64,000 nucleotides of DNA from Microascus cirrosus (taxonomy: Eukaryota; Ascomycota; Sordariomycetes; Microascales; Microascaceae): the NCBI GenBank assembly GCA_030271035.1, contig JAMBUN010000064.1:18480-82479 (forward strand), given 5' to 3'. Of the stretch, positions 12,013-22,231 are shown in pieces (position 1 is the stretch's first letter; the number at the start of each line of letters is the position of its first letter). The position numbers were made by a program, and so were the translations under genes. Below the pieces are notes generated by a model that saw only the letters and a program-made list of their open reading frames with translations, was not told where the DNA came from and did no database searches.

Positions 12013-13732
12013 TCCGGGGCGTGAGAGGTACCTCCCGTACATGGTGCTGTTTCCGTGGGTATGGGGGGAAACGTAACAGGGTCATTTTGGCTTCTCGGTC
12101 GAGAATTGGAACGACGAGTACGGCGTTATACGGTTGATACTGGAGGATTCGAACATTTAGTTATATATGGATACCTCCCCAGTTCATGAGAAAAGCGTAG
12201 CGGTTCTGCTCTGGGCGCTCACGAAACTCGGCATTTGGCACCCCAACTACAAAGCTCAGAATGGGCTCTACCGCGGTGTCGGGTACCCGGAGTCCACTTA
12301 ATTGGTGCGTGGTGCATCTATCCCTATCACCGTGGCCCCGTCTTATAGATCTAGGACAGGTCGCTTTCGGTTCGTCAACGGTGGACTCAATCATATGGTC
12401 TCGATGCCGGCGCTCTTGCTCGCCCGTTCATCGTGCGGGGTTTGGCTGGAATATATGTGTAGATTTACCACTTGGTCTTGTGTGTATTTATGACAGAGAA
12501 CACGCTACCAAGTTTTGGCCTTGGATATAGCATGAAATGGCATTCATACAAGTCCGTCCTTGTCATACAACTTTGTTTCTCAATCTGTATGGCAGTCTTC
12601 TTGCATAAGCTCGAGTGAGGAAGTGGTGGAAAGATCGAAGCGACGGGTGAAAGCAACCCCGACTCAACTTCTTTGACAATTGTAATCATGGAGAGGCAAA
12701 AAGCCATGAGTGTTATCTTTGTGACCTTCCATACCCTCTCACCTAGGAAGGTAGGGTCCTTGTAAACGCGTCAACGCGATATGCTTCCTTTGGTTACTTG
12801 GCAATTTTTACAAACCCCCGGAGTACCGAAACTAGGATGGGTATGCCAACCACCGCCTAGAAACGTGGGCCACCCAGCACGAGAAAGCTCCGCCGACAAG
12901 GCCAGAGCTTTACGCGCTAACGTGATATCGCCGACCAGGTAGACGGGGCCATGGAGGCATGGCTCGCCGGTGAGACTAAATAAGGGGGCTCTGGCTTGTT
13001 AGGGAAGCATCGCGAGGTCTGGCAAGAAGAGAATTTCTAGGGAATATGACCAAGAAAACGCGGGGAGCCTTTCTGGAGGATAGGAAGAAACCGGCTCATC
13101 AAGCGCAAGAGACTGTGAAACACCTAACGTACAGGCCACCGCCAGTGGACACTCTGGCAGTATTAAAAAGCCGGCTTTCCCGAATTAGAGAAGAAGGAAA
13201 GGGAGAATGGTGGCGACAGGCGGGAGTGCGATTGATAATTCTTGAGATACTCCCCATAGGTGAACGCTGCTAGAGTGCATATATGGTTGTAGTTAGCTTT
13301 TCGCACCGCAGAACATCACGGACTACAAGCCTAGGGACAAGGAGAGTTACGCGGTTACACCCTGTGAAAATACGGGAATTTGGGCTCGCTTGCCCTGAAG
13401 ATTGTATGTGGATATGAGCACGACAGGCAGAATTGCCGGGAGGTCCTGCCGTGGATGACAAGATTACGGAAGGGCCTCGAAGTCAGCTTTCCATGCCATT
13501 TCTATTTCCGCAAATCAGTCCTGCCTATTCCGAGAACATGATCAAGGCACTATGTTTTCTTCTGTGCGCTGTCCCGGATCGGTTTACACCCGCATCTCCT
13601 TCCAGCTCCTTCCACCTCCATAGCTTCTCAGTCTAGGATATTCCCTTGTCCATCTTGGTTTTCAACAGCATATCACCGCAAATAATCATTGCTAGAAATA
13701 ATTCAGTACCTACTGACAAGCAAGAGCGCGGG

Positions 13733-14404
13733 ATGAAGATCTCAATCTGGATCCTCGGCCTTTATGCCACCTCCGTCCACGCCGCGACCTCCAGCCACCA
13801 TATGGAGCACGACGCCTCGCCAATCACTGCCTTCGCGTTAACCGAATCTTCGACTTTCGGCATGGACAGCCCCATGGGTCTGCCAACGTGCGAGCCGGGT
13901 CAGATGTGCGAACCATCCAACATCATCGGATACTGCAATGTCTGCCCCTCGCAGCAAGCCACCGTCCTCGGCGCCAGCCAGTGCGTGAAAGCCCTTCGCA
14001 GCAAGCGCCCTGAAGACATCATAACCCTCTCCGGAACAAAGACCCAGCGGGTGGAAGAGTACACTTCCCGAGACAAGAGCCTCGAGATCGTCACCACCGT
14101 CGTGGGCGTCCGGTCTCCGCATGGCATGGGCACGACAACAGTCACCCGCCTGTTGGTGGCAAAGATGATCGAGGGTGCGGTGGTAGGGTGTCGGCGGCCG
14201 AGCTGTAAGAGCGGAAGGTGTCCCATGAGTGTTGTGTCCACAGAGCTGGATGGGAGTGTGGAGGTCTGGGTCTGGGGAGAGAAGGACGAGGCGAGGTGGG
14301 AACCGGAGACCAAGTTGGGCCCTTCTGCGGGAGTTATGGGGCAGAAGGAGAATAGGGACGAGGATTGGGATGACCGGAAGATTAGGCCCATTAAGGACCT
14401 GTAA
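13733..14404 (+). CDS. Small secreted cysteine-containing protein, unknown function
   Basis: A single-exon gene of 223 residues. The ATG at 13733 is followed by a clear signal peptide, MKISIWILGLYATSVHAATS, with likely cleavage after HAA or nearby. The mature part has eight cysteines in two groups: TCEPGQMC, YCNVC and SQC near the N terminus, and GCRRPSCKSGRC about 80 residues later. The spacing suggests disulfide bonds. The C-terminal 50 residues are charged and probably disordered. I recognise no family. Secreted, Cys-containing and bordering a gene-poor island, it fits the general profile of a fungal secreted effector-like protein; that is inference only. Confidence 0.7.
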   Translation: MKISIWILGLYATSVHAATSSHHMEHDASPITAFALTESSTFGMDSPMGLPTCEPGQMCEPSNIIGYCNVCPSQQATVLGASQCVKALRSKRPEDIITLSGTKTQRVEEYTSRDKSLEIVTTVVGVRSPHGMGTTTVTRLLVAKMIEGAVVGCRRPSCKSGRCPMSVVSTELDGSVEVWVWGEKDEARWEPETKLGPSAGVMGQKENRDEDWDDRKIRPIKDL

Positions 14405-14629
14405 GCGTTTCTTAGCCTAGCTAGCATTCTACCCTGATCAGGGGGAGAAGTAGCGATTTCACTTTAGAGACAGCGATGTGATTTGCTTCTCCTTTACTAG
14501 TAAGCAGCGGGTGCAGTACTATCAACGGAATGCGAGTCTGTGGACGACGCGACCCGAGGGCGTTTCTATGGCTTCCTCATTCACGTTTCTGTCTTGGTAC
14601 CTGTTTATGATACATCAGCGACAGGTCAC

Positions 14630-16684
14630 TCAAAGCCTCGCTAGACCATCCCCCTTCGTCTCCCCTTCCACCAGCGCCCCGCTCATCATCGTCTCACTCG
14701 CCAGGCCCCTCTCGGCCCCTAATACTAGCTCCTTTCCGCCCCGCGCATACCACCATGACACCGCTAATTGACTCCTGTCCACATCCATCTCCCCGCTCTC
14801 GAGTACCTCCCACATCCGCTTCCTCACAGGCAACCTCATCTGCGGGTCCGCCACTCCCGCAACGCTCTCAGCCGCAAGAGGTAACCACGTCTCGAACAAC
14901 GGCATGTCCAAGAACGGTAGCGCGTCGAGGAGCGCTAGAACCAGAGCGCTCTGTTCCGAGAGCACGTCGCCCGCCTCTCCCTCCGTGGTTGGCAGCGGCG
15001 AGGTGGATGCGTTCACGGCGCGGAAGCGCACCATCTCTAGGAGTGTCTCGGCGAGGTCTGGGTTGGTGGCCGAGACGGGGAAGGGTGGGGAGACGATCTG
15101 TGTGACGGTCTTGAAGGCGACGCGGAACTGCCGCGGTGAGATGTGCTGGGGGAAAGAAGAGAAGAGGTTGTCGACGTAAAAAGGGACTAGCGAGGTTGCC
15201 AAGGGGCTGTTGTGCGGGCAGGAGAGTACGGAGAGGAGGGCGGTGTGGGCGGACTCGAAGAGCTCGCGCATGAGAGGCGTTACGGGAGGGTGGGCGAGGT
15301 AGGGGGATGCGGGTTGGACTATCAGCGATTCAGAGGCGGCGGTAGAAAGAGCGATGGGGAGATGCTCAGCAAGTGTGAGGTAATGGAGGTCTAGGGTCTT
15401 GTGAAGAGGGTGTGGAGGGATCGCACCCGCAATGTCTGGGCGAATTTCCTGGAGAAGGGATGCCGCGGCGTCGGGATACCGCGAGAGGATATCGATGGAG
15501 GTGAGGTTCGCGAAAGAGATAGCCTGGAAGTTTCCGTTGCCGTCGCGGGACGAGATAAAGAAGAGGTTGCGGAGGGTATGCAGCGTCTTAGTGGCGACAG
15601 AAGGCGCCGTCGCGTGACTGCGCAGCCTGGGGTCGAGCAGGCAGCGGGCCATGAGGGCTTGTAGCGCCGCCACGACGGAGTAGAGGACCTTAGTAAGGAG
15701 GTTCCACACGAGGGGCCAGGTGGTCTGCAGCGTCTCGGGCGTGAGGTGTTGGCTCTCGGTCTTGAGCTCTACGTCTGAGAGGACGCAGGCCTGCCACTTC
15801 TCTAGGATCTGGCGGCTGAATTCGAGGAGGGAGTCCTGCGCCTGGAGGACGGCCGTGTGATCTCTCGCATGCTGGATTGCGTGCATGATGAGCTTCGCGG
15901 TAGCGCCCATGCCGGCTACGAGGGGCTTCTGGTCCAGCTGCTGGATCAGGTGGAAAGAGGTAGAGGTCGCGGGCCAGTGTATAACCTCCTTGTCGCCCTG
16001 ACGGGACCTGGACATCCCGCTGTTTATGGTGCTCAAGAAGTGGCCTTCTAGGAAACCCTCCTCCCCGGTCAACGTCCAGAGAGCGTTTGGCAGCAACGCG
16101 TCGGCGTGGATAGAAGTAAGATGGAACTCCGAGAGCAGCGGTAGCGCGAAGCCGAGAGCGACGGATATGGACGCTGCGGCCACGGGCCCGTCTTGCATAG
16201 GCCTCTCGAGCGCGAGGTTTGCCGCCTTGACGACCGCCTCTTCGAGTGTATTCCGTAGCCCGCTTGACAGGGATTTGGGCGCATCGTAGCCTTGCATACC
16301 CATGAGCATCCCCGTCAGCACCAAGAGGTGCTGCCACCTATTCGAGCGCGCGTCCGCGCCCTTGACCACACCCTTCGCCCACGCATCACAACCCAATCGC
16401 CCAGGCTGACGCCCTCCGGGGAGAGGCGTCTCCTCCGGCTGCCGGACGTGGCGCGCGGCGGTGTGGTAGATGGAAATGATGCGGTAGCTCGTTATGAGAC
16501 CGTCGCGACGGTGCCATATAGCCGGCGCGGTGAGGAGCTCGGAGGTGAGGACGGCGAGGTTGAGAGGGTTCGAGAGGGTGGAGAGGAGGGTCACGGTCGA
16601 GCCGATGATCTGGTCGGTCTTGGGGCCGTCGTGGACGCTCTGGTAGAGCGTGAGAACGGTGTTGAGGAGCTGGTCTGCGGGCAT
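14630..16684 (-). CDS. PEX8: Peroxin-8-like protein with C-terminal PTS1
   Basis: One uninterrupted frame of 684 residues. It is a largely helical protein without membrane segments or obvious catalytic motifs. It starts MPADQLLNTVLTLYQSV, and the region RSNRWQHLLVLTGMLMGMQGYD matches what I recall of fungal peroxin 8. The last residues are GLARL, and ARL fits the peroxisomal targeting signal type 1 rule (S/A/C)-(K/R/H)-L. Pex8 is the intraperoxisomal organiser that links docking and RING complexes in matrix-protein import, and it is itself a PTS1 cargo, so the terminus supports the call. The name rests on remembered similarity plus the PTS1; an otherwise unknown peroxisomal matrix protein is the alternative. 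It is divergent from the TMEM170 gene, 399 bases apart. Confidence 0.6.
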   Translation of the reverse strand: MPADQLLNTVLTLYQSVHDGPKTDQIIGSTVTLLSTLSNPLNLAVLTSELLTAPAIWHRRDGLITSYRIISIYHTAARHVRQPEETPLPGGRQPGRLGCDAWAKGVVKGADARSNRWQHLLVLTGMLMGMQGYDAPKSLSSGLRNTLEEAVVKAANLALERPMQDGPVAAASISVALGFALPLLSEFHLTSIHADALLPNALWTLTGEEGFLEGHFLSTINSGMSRSRQGDKEVIHWPATSTSFHLIQQLDQKPLVAGMGATAKLIMHAIQHARDHTAVLQAQDSLLEFSRQILEKWQACVLSDVELKTESQHLTPETLQTTWPLVWNLLTKVLYSVVAALQALMARCLLDPRLRSHATAPSVATKTLHTLRNLFFISSRDGNGNFQAISFANLTSIDILSRYPDAAASLLQEIRPDIAGAIPPHPLHKTLDLHYLTLAEHLPIALSTAASESLIVQPASPYLAHPPVTPLMRELFESAHTALLSVLSCPHNSPLATSLVPFYVDNLFSSFPQHISPRQFRVAFKTVTQIVSPPFPVSATNPDLAETLLEMVRFRAVNASTSPLPTTEGEAGDVLSEQSALVLALLDALPFLDMPLFETWLPLAAESVAGVADPQMRLPVRKRMWEVLESGEMDVDRSQLAVSWWYARGGKELVLGAERGLASETMMSGALVEGETKGDGLARL

Positions 16685-17083
16685 TGTCGCGGGGCTTCGC
16701 AGTGTATTTCGGTGGGCGTCAGGTCACATCTCAATCGCGGGAGTGTGTAAGTGAAGGTACGGCTGTCTTGCGATGGTGCATCGGGATGGGTGTGTGTGTG
16801 GAAGTCGGCTCGGTGATCGGCCTGCGGAATTGCCGAGGCACATGCATAACTGCGTGCAGCTGCTCGCTGAGCTCTGGGCAGCGACGTCAGCGCCTGGAGC
16901 ACGGACCAATCCAATCCAACTACCACCCATTTTCTGCCAATAGCTCACAATCACTAAAACTGCCAAAACGAAAGAGCTATCGAAGCCCCGTCCGAATAGT
17001 ATGCCGCCGCGCCACCGACCATAATCCTCCGGACGGGGCCATCGCCCACGCGAGCACCTCCCGCGCACGCCTCCCCAAAAACA

Positions 17084-17562
17084 ATGGTCCAGCGGGCGCC
17101 CCCAGACGGCTACACGGCCCCGTCCTTCCCCTCTCTCTTCTTGGAGCTCACCGATCCGACGGACCAGAAGGAGCGCTCCCTCTTCTACGTCAAGGATATC
17201 TGGGCCTTCACCGTGCTATGGACTGTCATCATCTACGCCGTCTTCCACCTCGGTGCCGCGGGCATCGCCGTCGCCATGCACGGACACAAGCGCTCGGGTT
17301 GGAAGGTGCTTTGGGCTATCCCCCTAGTTTACCTGTTCGTAGCGGCGGCTCAGGGGCTCCTAGCTGGGAGCGTGGTGGGACTTCTGTAGGCCGTGGACAG
17401 AGACGAGAGAAACCAGGAACGAGGAAGCTAACTGTACCTAGGCTCGGTGCGATCTATAATGCTGGATATTTCTCTATGACGCCGTGGATCCCCCTCGCAT
17501 GGGGTATGATCAACGTGCTCGTCCTCATCATATCCTCCTTTTCCATCCAGGGCGGTCTATAA
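17084..17562 (+). CDS. TMEM170-family integral membrane protein
   Basis: Two exons, 17084-17385 and 17442-17562, joined in phase over a 56-base intron with a GCTAAC branch site, giving 140 residues. Three hydrophobic segments are visible: around WAFTVLWTVIIYAVF, then VLWAIPLVYLFVAAAQGLLAG, then PLAWGMINVLVLIISSF. The N-terminal PSFPSLFLELTDPTDQKERSLFYV and overall size fit the TMEM170 family (Pfam Tmemb_170), small ER/nuclear-envelope membrane proteins; the animal TMEM170A shapes ER sheets. The fungal role is not established from sequence. Confidence 0.8.
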
Positions 17563-17572
17563 CCTAAACGCC

Positions 17573-18392
17573 TCACGCCGCATTAGCAACCCCTCCGTCA
17601 GGCGCCTTCACAGAGACCTCGACAGTCTTAACGACCCTCGCCGGGTTGCCCGCCACGACACAATAATCCGGCACGTCCTTCGTCACGACGCTCCCCGCCC
17701 CGATGGTGACGCCTTTCCCAATCGTCACACCGGGTAGGACAATGCAGTTGCCGCCGAACCAACAGTCTTCGCCGATGGTGATGGGGCGGCCGTACTCGGG
17801 ACCACGCGTGCCGTTGCGGAGGACAGGATCCGTGGGGTGGGTGCCGCTGAAGAAGGAGCAGTTTGGCCCGACCAGGGTGCGGTCGCCGACAGTGATGGGG
17901 CTGGCGTCTATCCAGGTGCTGTTGGAGTTGACGTATACGTTCTTGCCGAGTCTTGGTGTGTCAGGGGAAGCAGCTATTATCGATGAGGGCAAGGGATAAG
18001 ATGCAACAAAGGAAGTCGTACTTGACGTTATACCCATAGTCTACCTTTATAGGCGGGTCTATAAATGGATAATCCGTCAAAAGCTCGTCATCGTCGGCGG
18101 GAGTGTCGTGAGGCGGTGGCAGCGGCGGAGGGAGCGAGGTCCTGTCGCATACTATACTGTAAATCCGGCATCAGTTCTGTCCGGCCATGGGAGCCCGGTA
18201 AGAAATGCCTCACTCCTTGAATAGCTCGAGAGCGCGCCGCCGCGAGACATCGTAGCCCGCCGAGTTGAACCTGGCACATGCGATGCCGCAGCGGCGGCGG
18301 TCGGCGAGGAGGTCCGGGTGGAAGGCGTAGTAGAGCTCGCCGGCCTCCATGCGCCGGCGGTTCTCTGCGGATACATCTGCTGGGAGGTCCAT
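17573..18392 (-). CDS. Maltose/galactoside-type sugar O-acetyltransferase (LacA family)
   Basis: Three exons, 18392-18214, 18156-18022 and 17951-17573, giving 230 residues. The N-terminal maltose acetyltransferase cap (ENRRRMEAGELYYAFHPDLL) is followed by DYGYNVKLGKNVYVNSN, formed across the second splice, and then left-handed beta-helix hexapeptide repeats (ITIGEDCWFGGNCIVLPGVTIGKGVTIGAGSVV). The catalytic-region histidine is in SFFSGTHPTDP. Such enzymes transfer acetyl from acetyl-CoA to the 6-hydroxyl of sugars or to related acceptors. No signal peptide, so cytosolic. It ends only about 10 bases from the stop of the convergent TMEM170 gene, so their 3' untranslated regions must overlap. 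Confidence 0.9.
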
Positions 18393-19129
18393 TTGGGCGA
18401 GTGATGGTTGTCAACGGTTAGGGTGGCGGTAAAGAACTAGAGGTAGAATTGTCAGTGAAGCTGGGCCTGGTCCAGCCGTTACTTCTCCAACATGAGTTGG
18501 AGGTACGGCGGCCTGCTATCGGTCATGCCCGAACGGACTGACGTGGAGGGCGAGCAGCGGCATGGTGGGGCACCGACGAACCCATGCTGGGGCGGGCAAG
18601 GCGGGCAGTCCGGGTTTAGTGCAGGGACCCCGCCACTAACTCCAGCGAGGCCTGGACTGAAACGCGGCGCGTCTCTCATCCGACGCTCATCTCACTGTCG
18701 GCATCATTGGATCTTTGATTTGATCGAGGCCACTCAGCTTTAACTCATTCTGATTCCAAGAATTTCAAAACTGCGTTCTCGTCAGATTCGATTACCTGGA
18801 TTCGAGCCTCGGATGCAACTCCACTTGTTTCGTACCACGACGCCTACCACCGAAGCTAGCTTGACCTCGAAACTAAACTTTTCTTCGCCGCGGACGTCGC
18901 GCCTCACGACCAGATAACGAACAACTAGATCAAAAATCTCTACGAGCAAGAACATCGGAAACGAGTCCCGCGAACACTACGTACGAGTCCGGGTCAAAGG
19001 GCCTTGTGCAGCCACATCCCTGCCGCAGCTACGCCCCGCGTCAACCACCATCCGTTGTTCTCCCCAAACAATGCTATCGGCCTAGATCTAGGGAGGATAT
19101 TTCCGGATCCAGCCAGGTAAATAAGAACC
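18393..19129. other. Divergent intergenic region
   Basis: Separates the leftward acetyltransferase from the rightward methyltransferase. No gene, RNA or repeat recognised. Confidence 0.5.
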
Positions 19130-20126
19130 ATGGCCACATCGCACTCCTCGCGGAGCTGGAGGTAAGCCAAATCCAACTTGCACTTCCACATGTCCCAGAT
19201 GTTCTCTTTCTCATCCCTCGTTCTCCGCCTCTCCAACCTTCTCATCCTCCATATCTCTTACACATGGAACCGTCCACAACCCCCACCTTGATCGCCCACT
19301 TTAACCCGCGACCTCGCCGTCCGCCACCACTCCAGAACCCAAAGCTGACGCCTCCAGTCCTTCTCCCCCGTCTCCTGACCCGGGCCCCGTTGAACAGGCT
19401 CCCGCCGAGAAGCAGCTCTACCCTAACAATCCGCGCTCCCTCTCCGGCATCGCCCTTCGCGCGTTTCTTCTCGGTGCCACACTCTCCCTCTCCCTGACAC
19501 TCCTCCTAGTTGGGCTCATTTACTCAAGCCCCCTCTGGCGCCTCCCCTTCTTTTTCGCCGCGCTATCGACATTCCACTTCCTTGAGTTCTGGAGTACGGC
19601 GCGCTATAACACCCCAGCCGCAAATGTGGACGCCTTCCTCTTGACCGCCAACTGGCCCGCCTACGCCATCGCACACGCGAGTGCAACGGTCGAGTGCCTG
19701 TTCACCAACCTCTTCTTTCCTAATGCATCCTGGACGCCCGGGCCATGGAGCCTGACCCCTGTTATTGTTGGGATCGGTCTCATCCTAGTCTTAGCCGGCC
19801 AGGCTATCCGAACGACGGCCATGGTGCAATGCGGCGAGTCCTTCAACCATATTGTGCAGAGCACGCGCAAGCGCTCGCACTTCCTCGTCACCCACGGCGT
19901 CTACGCCGTTGAGAGGCACCCGTCGTACCTGGGTTTCTTCTGGTGGAGCTTGGGTACACAGCTGGTCCTAGGGAACGTGGTGTGCTCTGTTGGGTACGCG
20001 ATTGTGGTATGGCGGTTCTTCAGCGCTAGGATCCCGCATGAGGAGAGGTTTCTTTTAGGGTTCTTCGGGGACGAGTACATAGAGTATCGGAGGAGGGTGG
20101 GCACTTGGCTTCCCTTTATTTCGTGA
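19130..20126 (+). CDS. STE14: Protein-S-isoprenylcysteine O-methyltransferase
   Basis: Methylates the C-terminal prenylcysteine of CAAX proteins (Ras, Rho, a-factor-type pheromone) in the ER membrane. The conserved part is certain: FHFLEFWSTARYN, then QAIRTTAMVQCGESFNHIVQ, then the SAM-binding HxxxxHGVYAVERHPSYLGFFWWSLGTQ region and RIPHEERFLLGFFGDEYIEYRRRVGTWLP at the end. The frame is open from 19305 but has no ATG after the stop at 19302-19304, so a 5' exon is needed. The best candidate is ATG 19130 with exon 19130-19161, a GTAAGC donor, and acceptor at 19357. This gives MATSHSSRSW followed by a Pro-rich stretch, in phase. The 196-base intron is long for this window, so the first exon is tentative. 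Confidence 0.85.
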
Positions 20127-20491
20127 GTGTCGGCCTGAGAGGACTAGTGGGTGATATTTGGTCACCTTGTTGGTTATAGGGGCACATTGGTGAAAGTTAG
20201 CACTGCGGATGTTAGGGTCTTGTTTTGTTTTATCGTGTAGAAGGTGGACAAAGAGGGTAGTTAACGTGTTTGTCTCATCACTGTTAGATCAAGAAGTTCT
20301 GCCTCGATGGAGACCGTTCCTTGGTTTTTTTTCTCATTTTTTTTGTTCGTCCCAGACTGCGGGTGAAAAGAAAGCCACACAATATTGCACAGAAGTAAGA
20401 CTTTGTTTCGCGCAGGACTTCAACTTGCTCAACCCTACATCATTAACTCTTCTATCCGCATTATAACCCATAGATAACCAGAAAGCCAATG
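20127..20491. other. Convergent 3' flanks of STE14 and DGAT1
   Basis: T-rich, with no gene or repeat recognised. Confidence 0.5.
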
Positions 20492-22231
20492 TCAATATGG
20501 ACTCCCGACAACGATTGGCTGCTTGCTCACCGACCCGTACTTTGCCTAGCGACTAGTCAGTAACTCCGCACAATCACCCTGCCTTCCTAGAGTATTTATT
20601 ACTCACCTGCCATGCGTAGAAATACATCAACGCCGCAAAGGGCTGCCCGAAGATAGTAAACGACACCCAGAAGATCGCGTTTCCGATCAGCTTGCTCGTC
20701 GCTGTCCGGGACTTGCCGAGAGGCGTCGTGAGGCGAATAAGCGGCAGCTGGAGAAGCATGCCGAGGAACGCGACGCCTGAACTCGCCATGTCAGCAAACC
20801 CCTTAAACAAGGAAGGGACCAGAAAGAGCAGCAGGGTGCCAGAAGACCATACCAATGATGTTGTGTGTAGGGATGCCCACGAGAAATTCGTGCAGGACCG
20901 CCGACAGTATAAATACCATCATGCCCGCCCTCGCCGGTTTCCAACCCCTCGCGATTAGCGGTGTAAAGACATGCCGCTTGAAATAACGGTACACGGGCTT
21001 ATTCCACGTCCGCCAGTATACGCCCAAATTCTCGCTGTTCCACCAATCGTCGTAGAACGACCTATCTCCAAACCGCGTAATTTCAGCCAGCAAGTTCAGG
21101 CCGGACTGGAAGATAGCAAAGAACCCCGCCAGCCAGATGACGAGTGAGATAGTCGACAGCTTGAGCAGACGCTCGAGGATAGCGGCGTACTCGAGCGTGT
21201 GGATCTTGATGAGGCTGTTGAGCAGTAAGGGGGTGGCGTACTGCGCGGCGACGAACCAGATGGCGACGCTGAGAAAGAAAACCTCTCCGAGGCGCTTGGC
21301 TACGAAGAGCCAGCGGATCTTTGGCGTGCGGGGGTACACGGGCTGGTAGATCAGGGTAGGTGCCCACCAAAAGTAGACGAGATTGGTCATGGTGACGTTC
21401 CGCGGATAGGGGCACTGGGCGTAGAGTTCCGGGATGGACTCGAGAGCACCCGAGTTCGGGTGAAGGTAGGCATGGCGGAGGTCACGGTTCGTGAGGGCGT
21501 ACGAGTACGTCTTGAGGAGGACGATGATAACATGGAACTCCGTCGCAGTTCCGATTAGAGGGTGGTGGATGTAGTGGTAGACGACGTGCGACATGTAGGC
21601 GAGGGTGGCAAAGACGTTGATGGAGTGCAGCCAGGCGACGGTGACCCAGGTGCGGTGGAATTTGGCGGCCTGCTGGGGCGAGGGCCCGTCCTCGCTGCCC
21701 TTACCCTGGCGGCGGAGGCCGGTGGCCTGGGATGCGGCGACGGACTCGATGAGGTATGCGATGAAGAGGTGGCAGGGAATGAGGAAGTAGAGGCCGAGTC
21801 CGAGGAGAACGTCCTGCTGGCGGAAGTCGTGGCAGCGGATGCAGATCAACACGCCGTACTGGGCGTGTTAGCCGGGTTGTCTCTGTCACAGCAGAAGAGG
21901 GTAGCAAACCTTTTCGATGTTCTCTATCATCAGGCGAAGGTTTGCGGCAACTGGAATAAGTGGTTAGCGAGATGATCGCCGTCATGAATGAGGGAGGCAT
22001 ACTAAGAGAGATGGCCATGAGATTCCGGAAGCCGATGAAACTCGGAGTGGACGGGGCATCGCCGCTGAGCCACGATGGCTGAGAGGAGCGATGGACGGCG
22101 GCGACATGGCGGTAGCCGTCAACCGGGCCCTCGCTCTTCGCATCCGACGCGGAGGACGACTGCTTAGCTGCCCTCCGACGGATAGTGGAGGTGGCGGCCG
22201 GGTTGGCGTTGGACGATGTGGTCGACGCCAT
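20492..22231 (-). CDS. Diacylglycerol O-acyltransferase, DGAT1 type (MBOAT)
   Basis: Makes triacylglycerol from diacylglycerol and acyl-CoA in the ER membrane. Five exons are 22231-22003, 21950-21910, 21858-20853, 20776-20607 and 20545-20492, totalling 499 residues. The second (41 bases) and last (54 bases) exons are very small; without the last one the frame reads into intron sequence. Seen: a disordered N-terminal tail, IAANLRLMIENIEKYGV built from three exons, the DGAT/ACAT motif FYDDWWN at about residues 358-364, and the MBOAT active-site histidine in SAVLHEFLVGIPTHN near residue 413. LVYFWWAPTLIYQPVYPRTP is typical of DGAT1 and not of sterol acyltransferases, which are the main alternative. 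The C terminus after splicing is AWQAKYGSVSKQ. Confidence 0.92.

Larger units (their letters stand above)
8675..13732. other. Five-kilobase gene-poor block
   Basis: No convincing gene in about 5 kb. Frames are short and broken on both strands. Structure that can be seen: four copies of a 17-base motif between 11414 and 12012, a 15-base tandem duplication at 11343-11372, and an ATG frame of 75 codons at 13046-13273 with protein-like composition but no recognised relative. The block may be a decayed repeat-rich island; no intact transposase or reverse transcriptase was found. Confidence 0.45.

Noticed and set aside
12140..12175. tRNA-like B box (GTTCGAATCC) on the minus strand
   Set aside because: The bases before it cannot pair with those after it to form a T stem, and no A box was found at the right distance.
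15690..16337. 215-codon frame inside the peroxin-8-like gene
   Set aside because: Same-strand shadow frame of a well-supported gene, Arg/Ala/Pro-rich as expected from GC-rich third positions.
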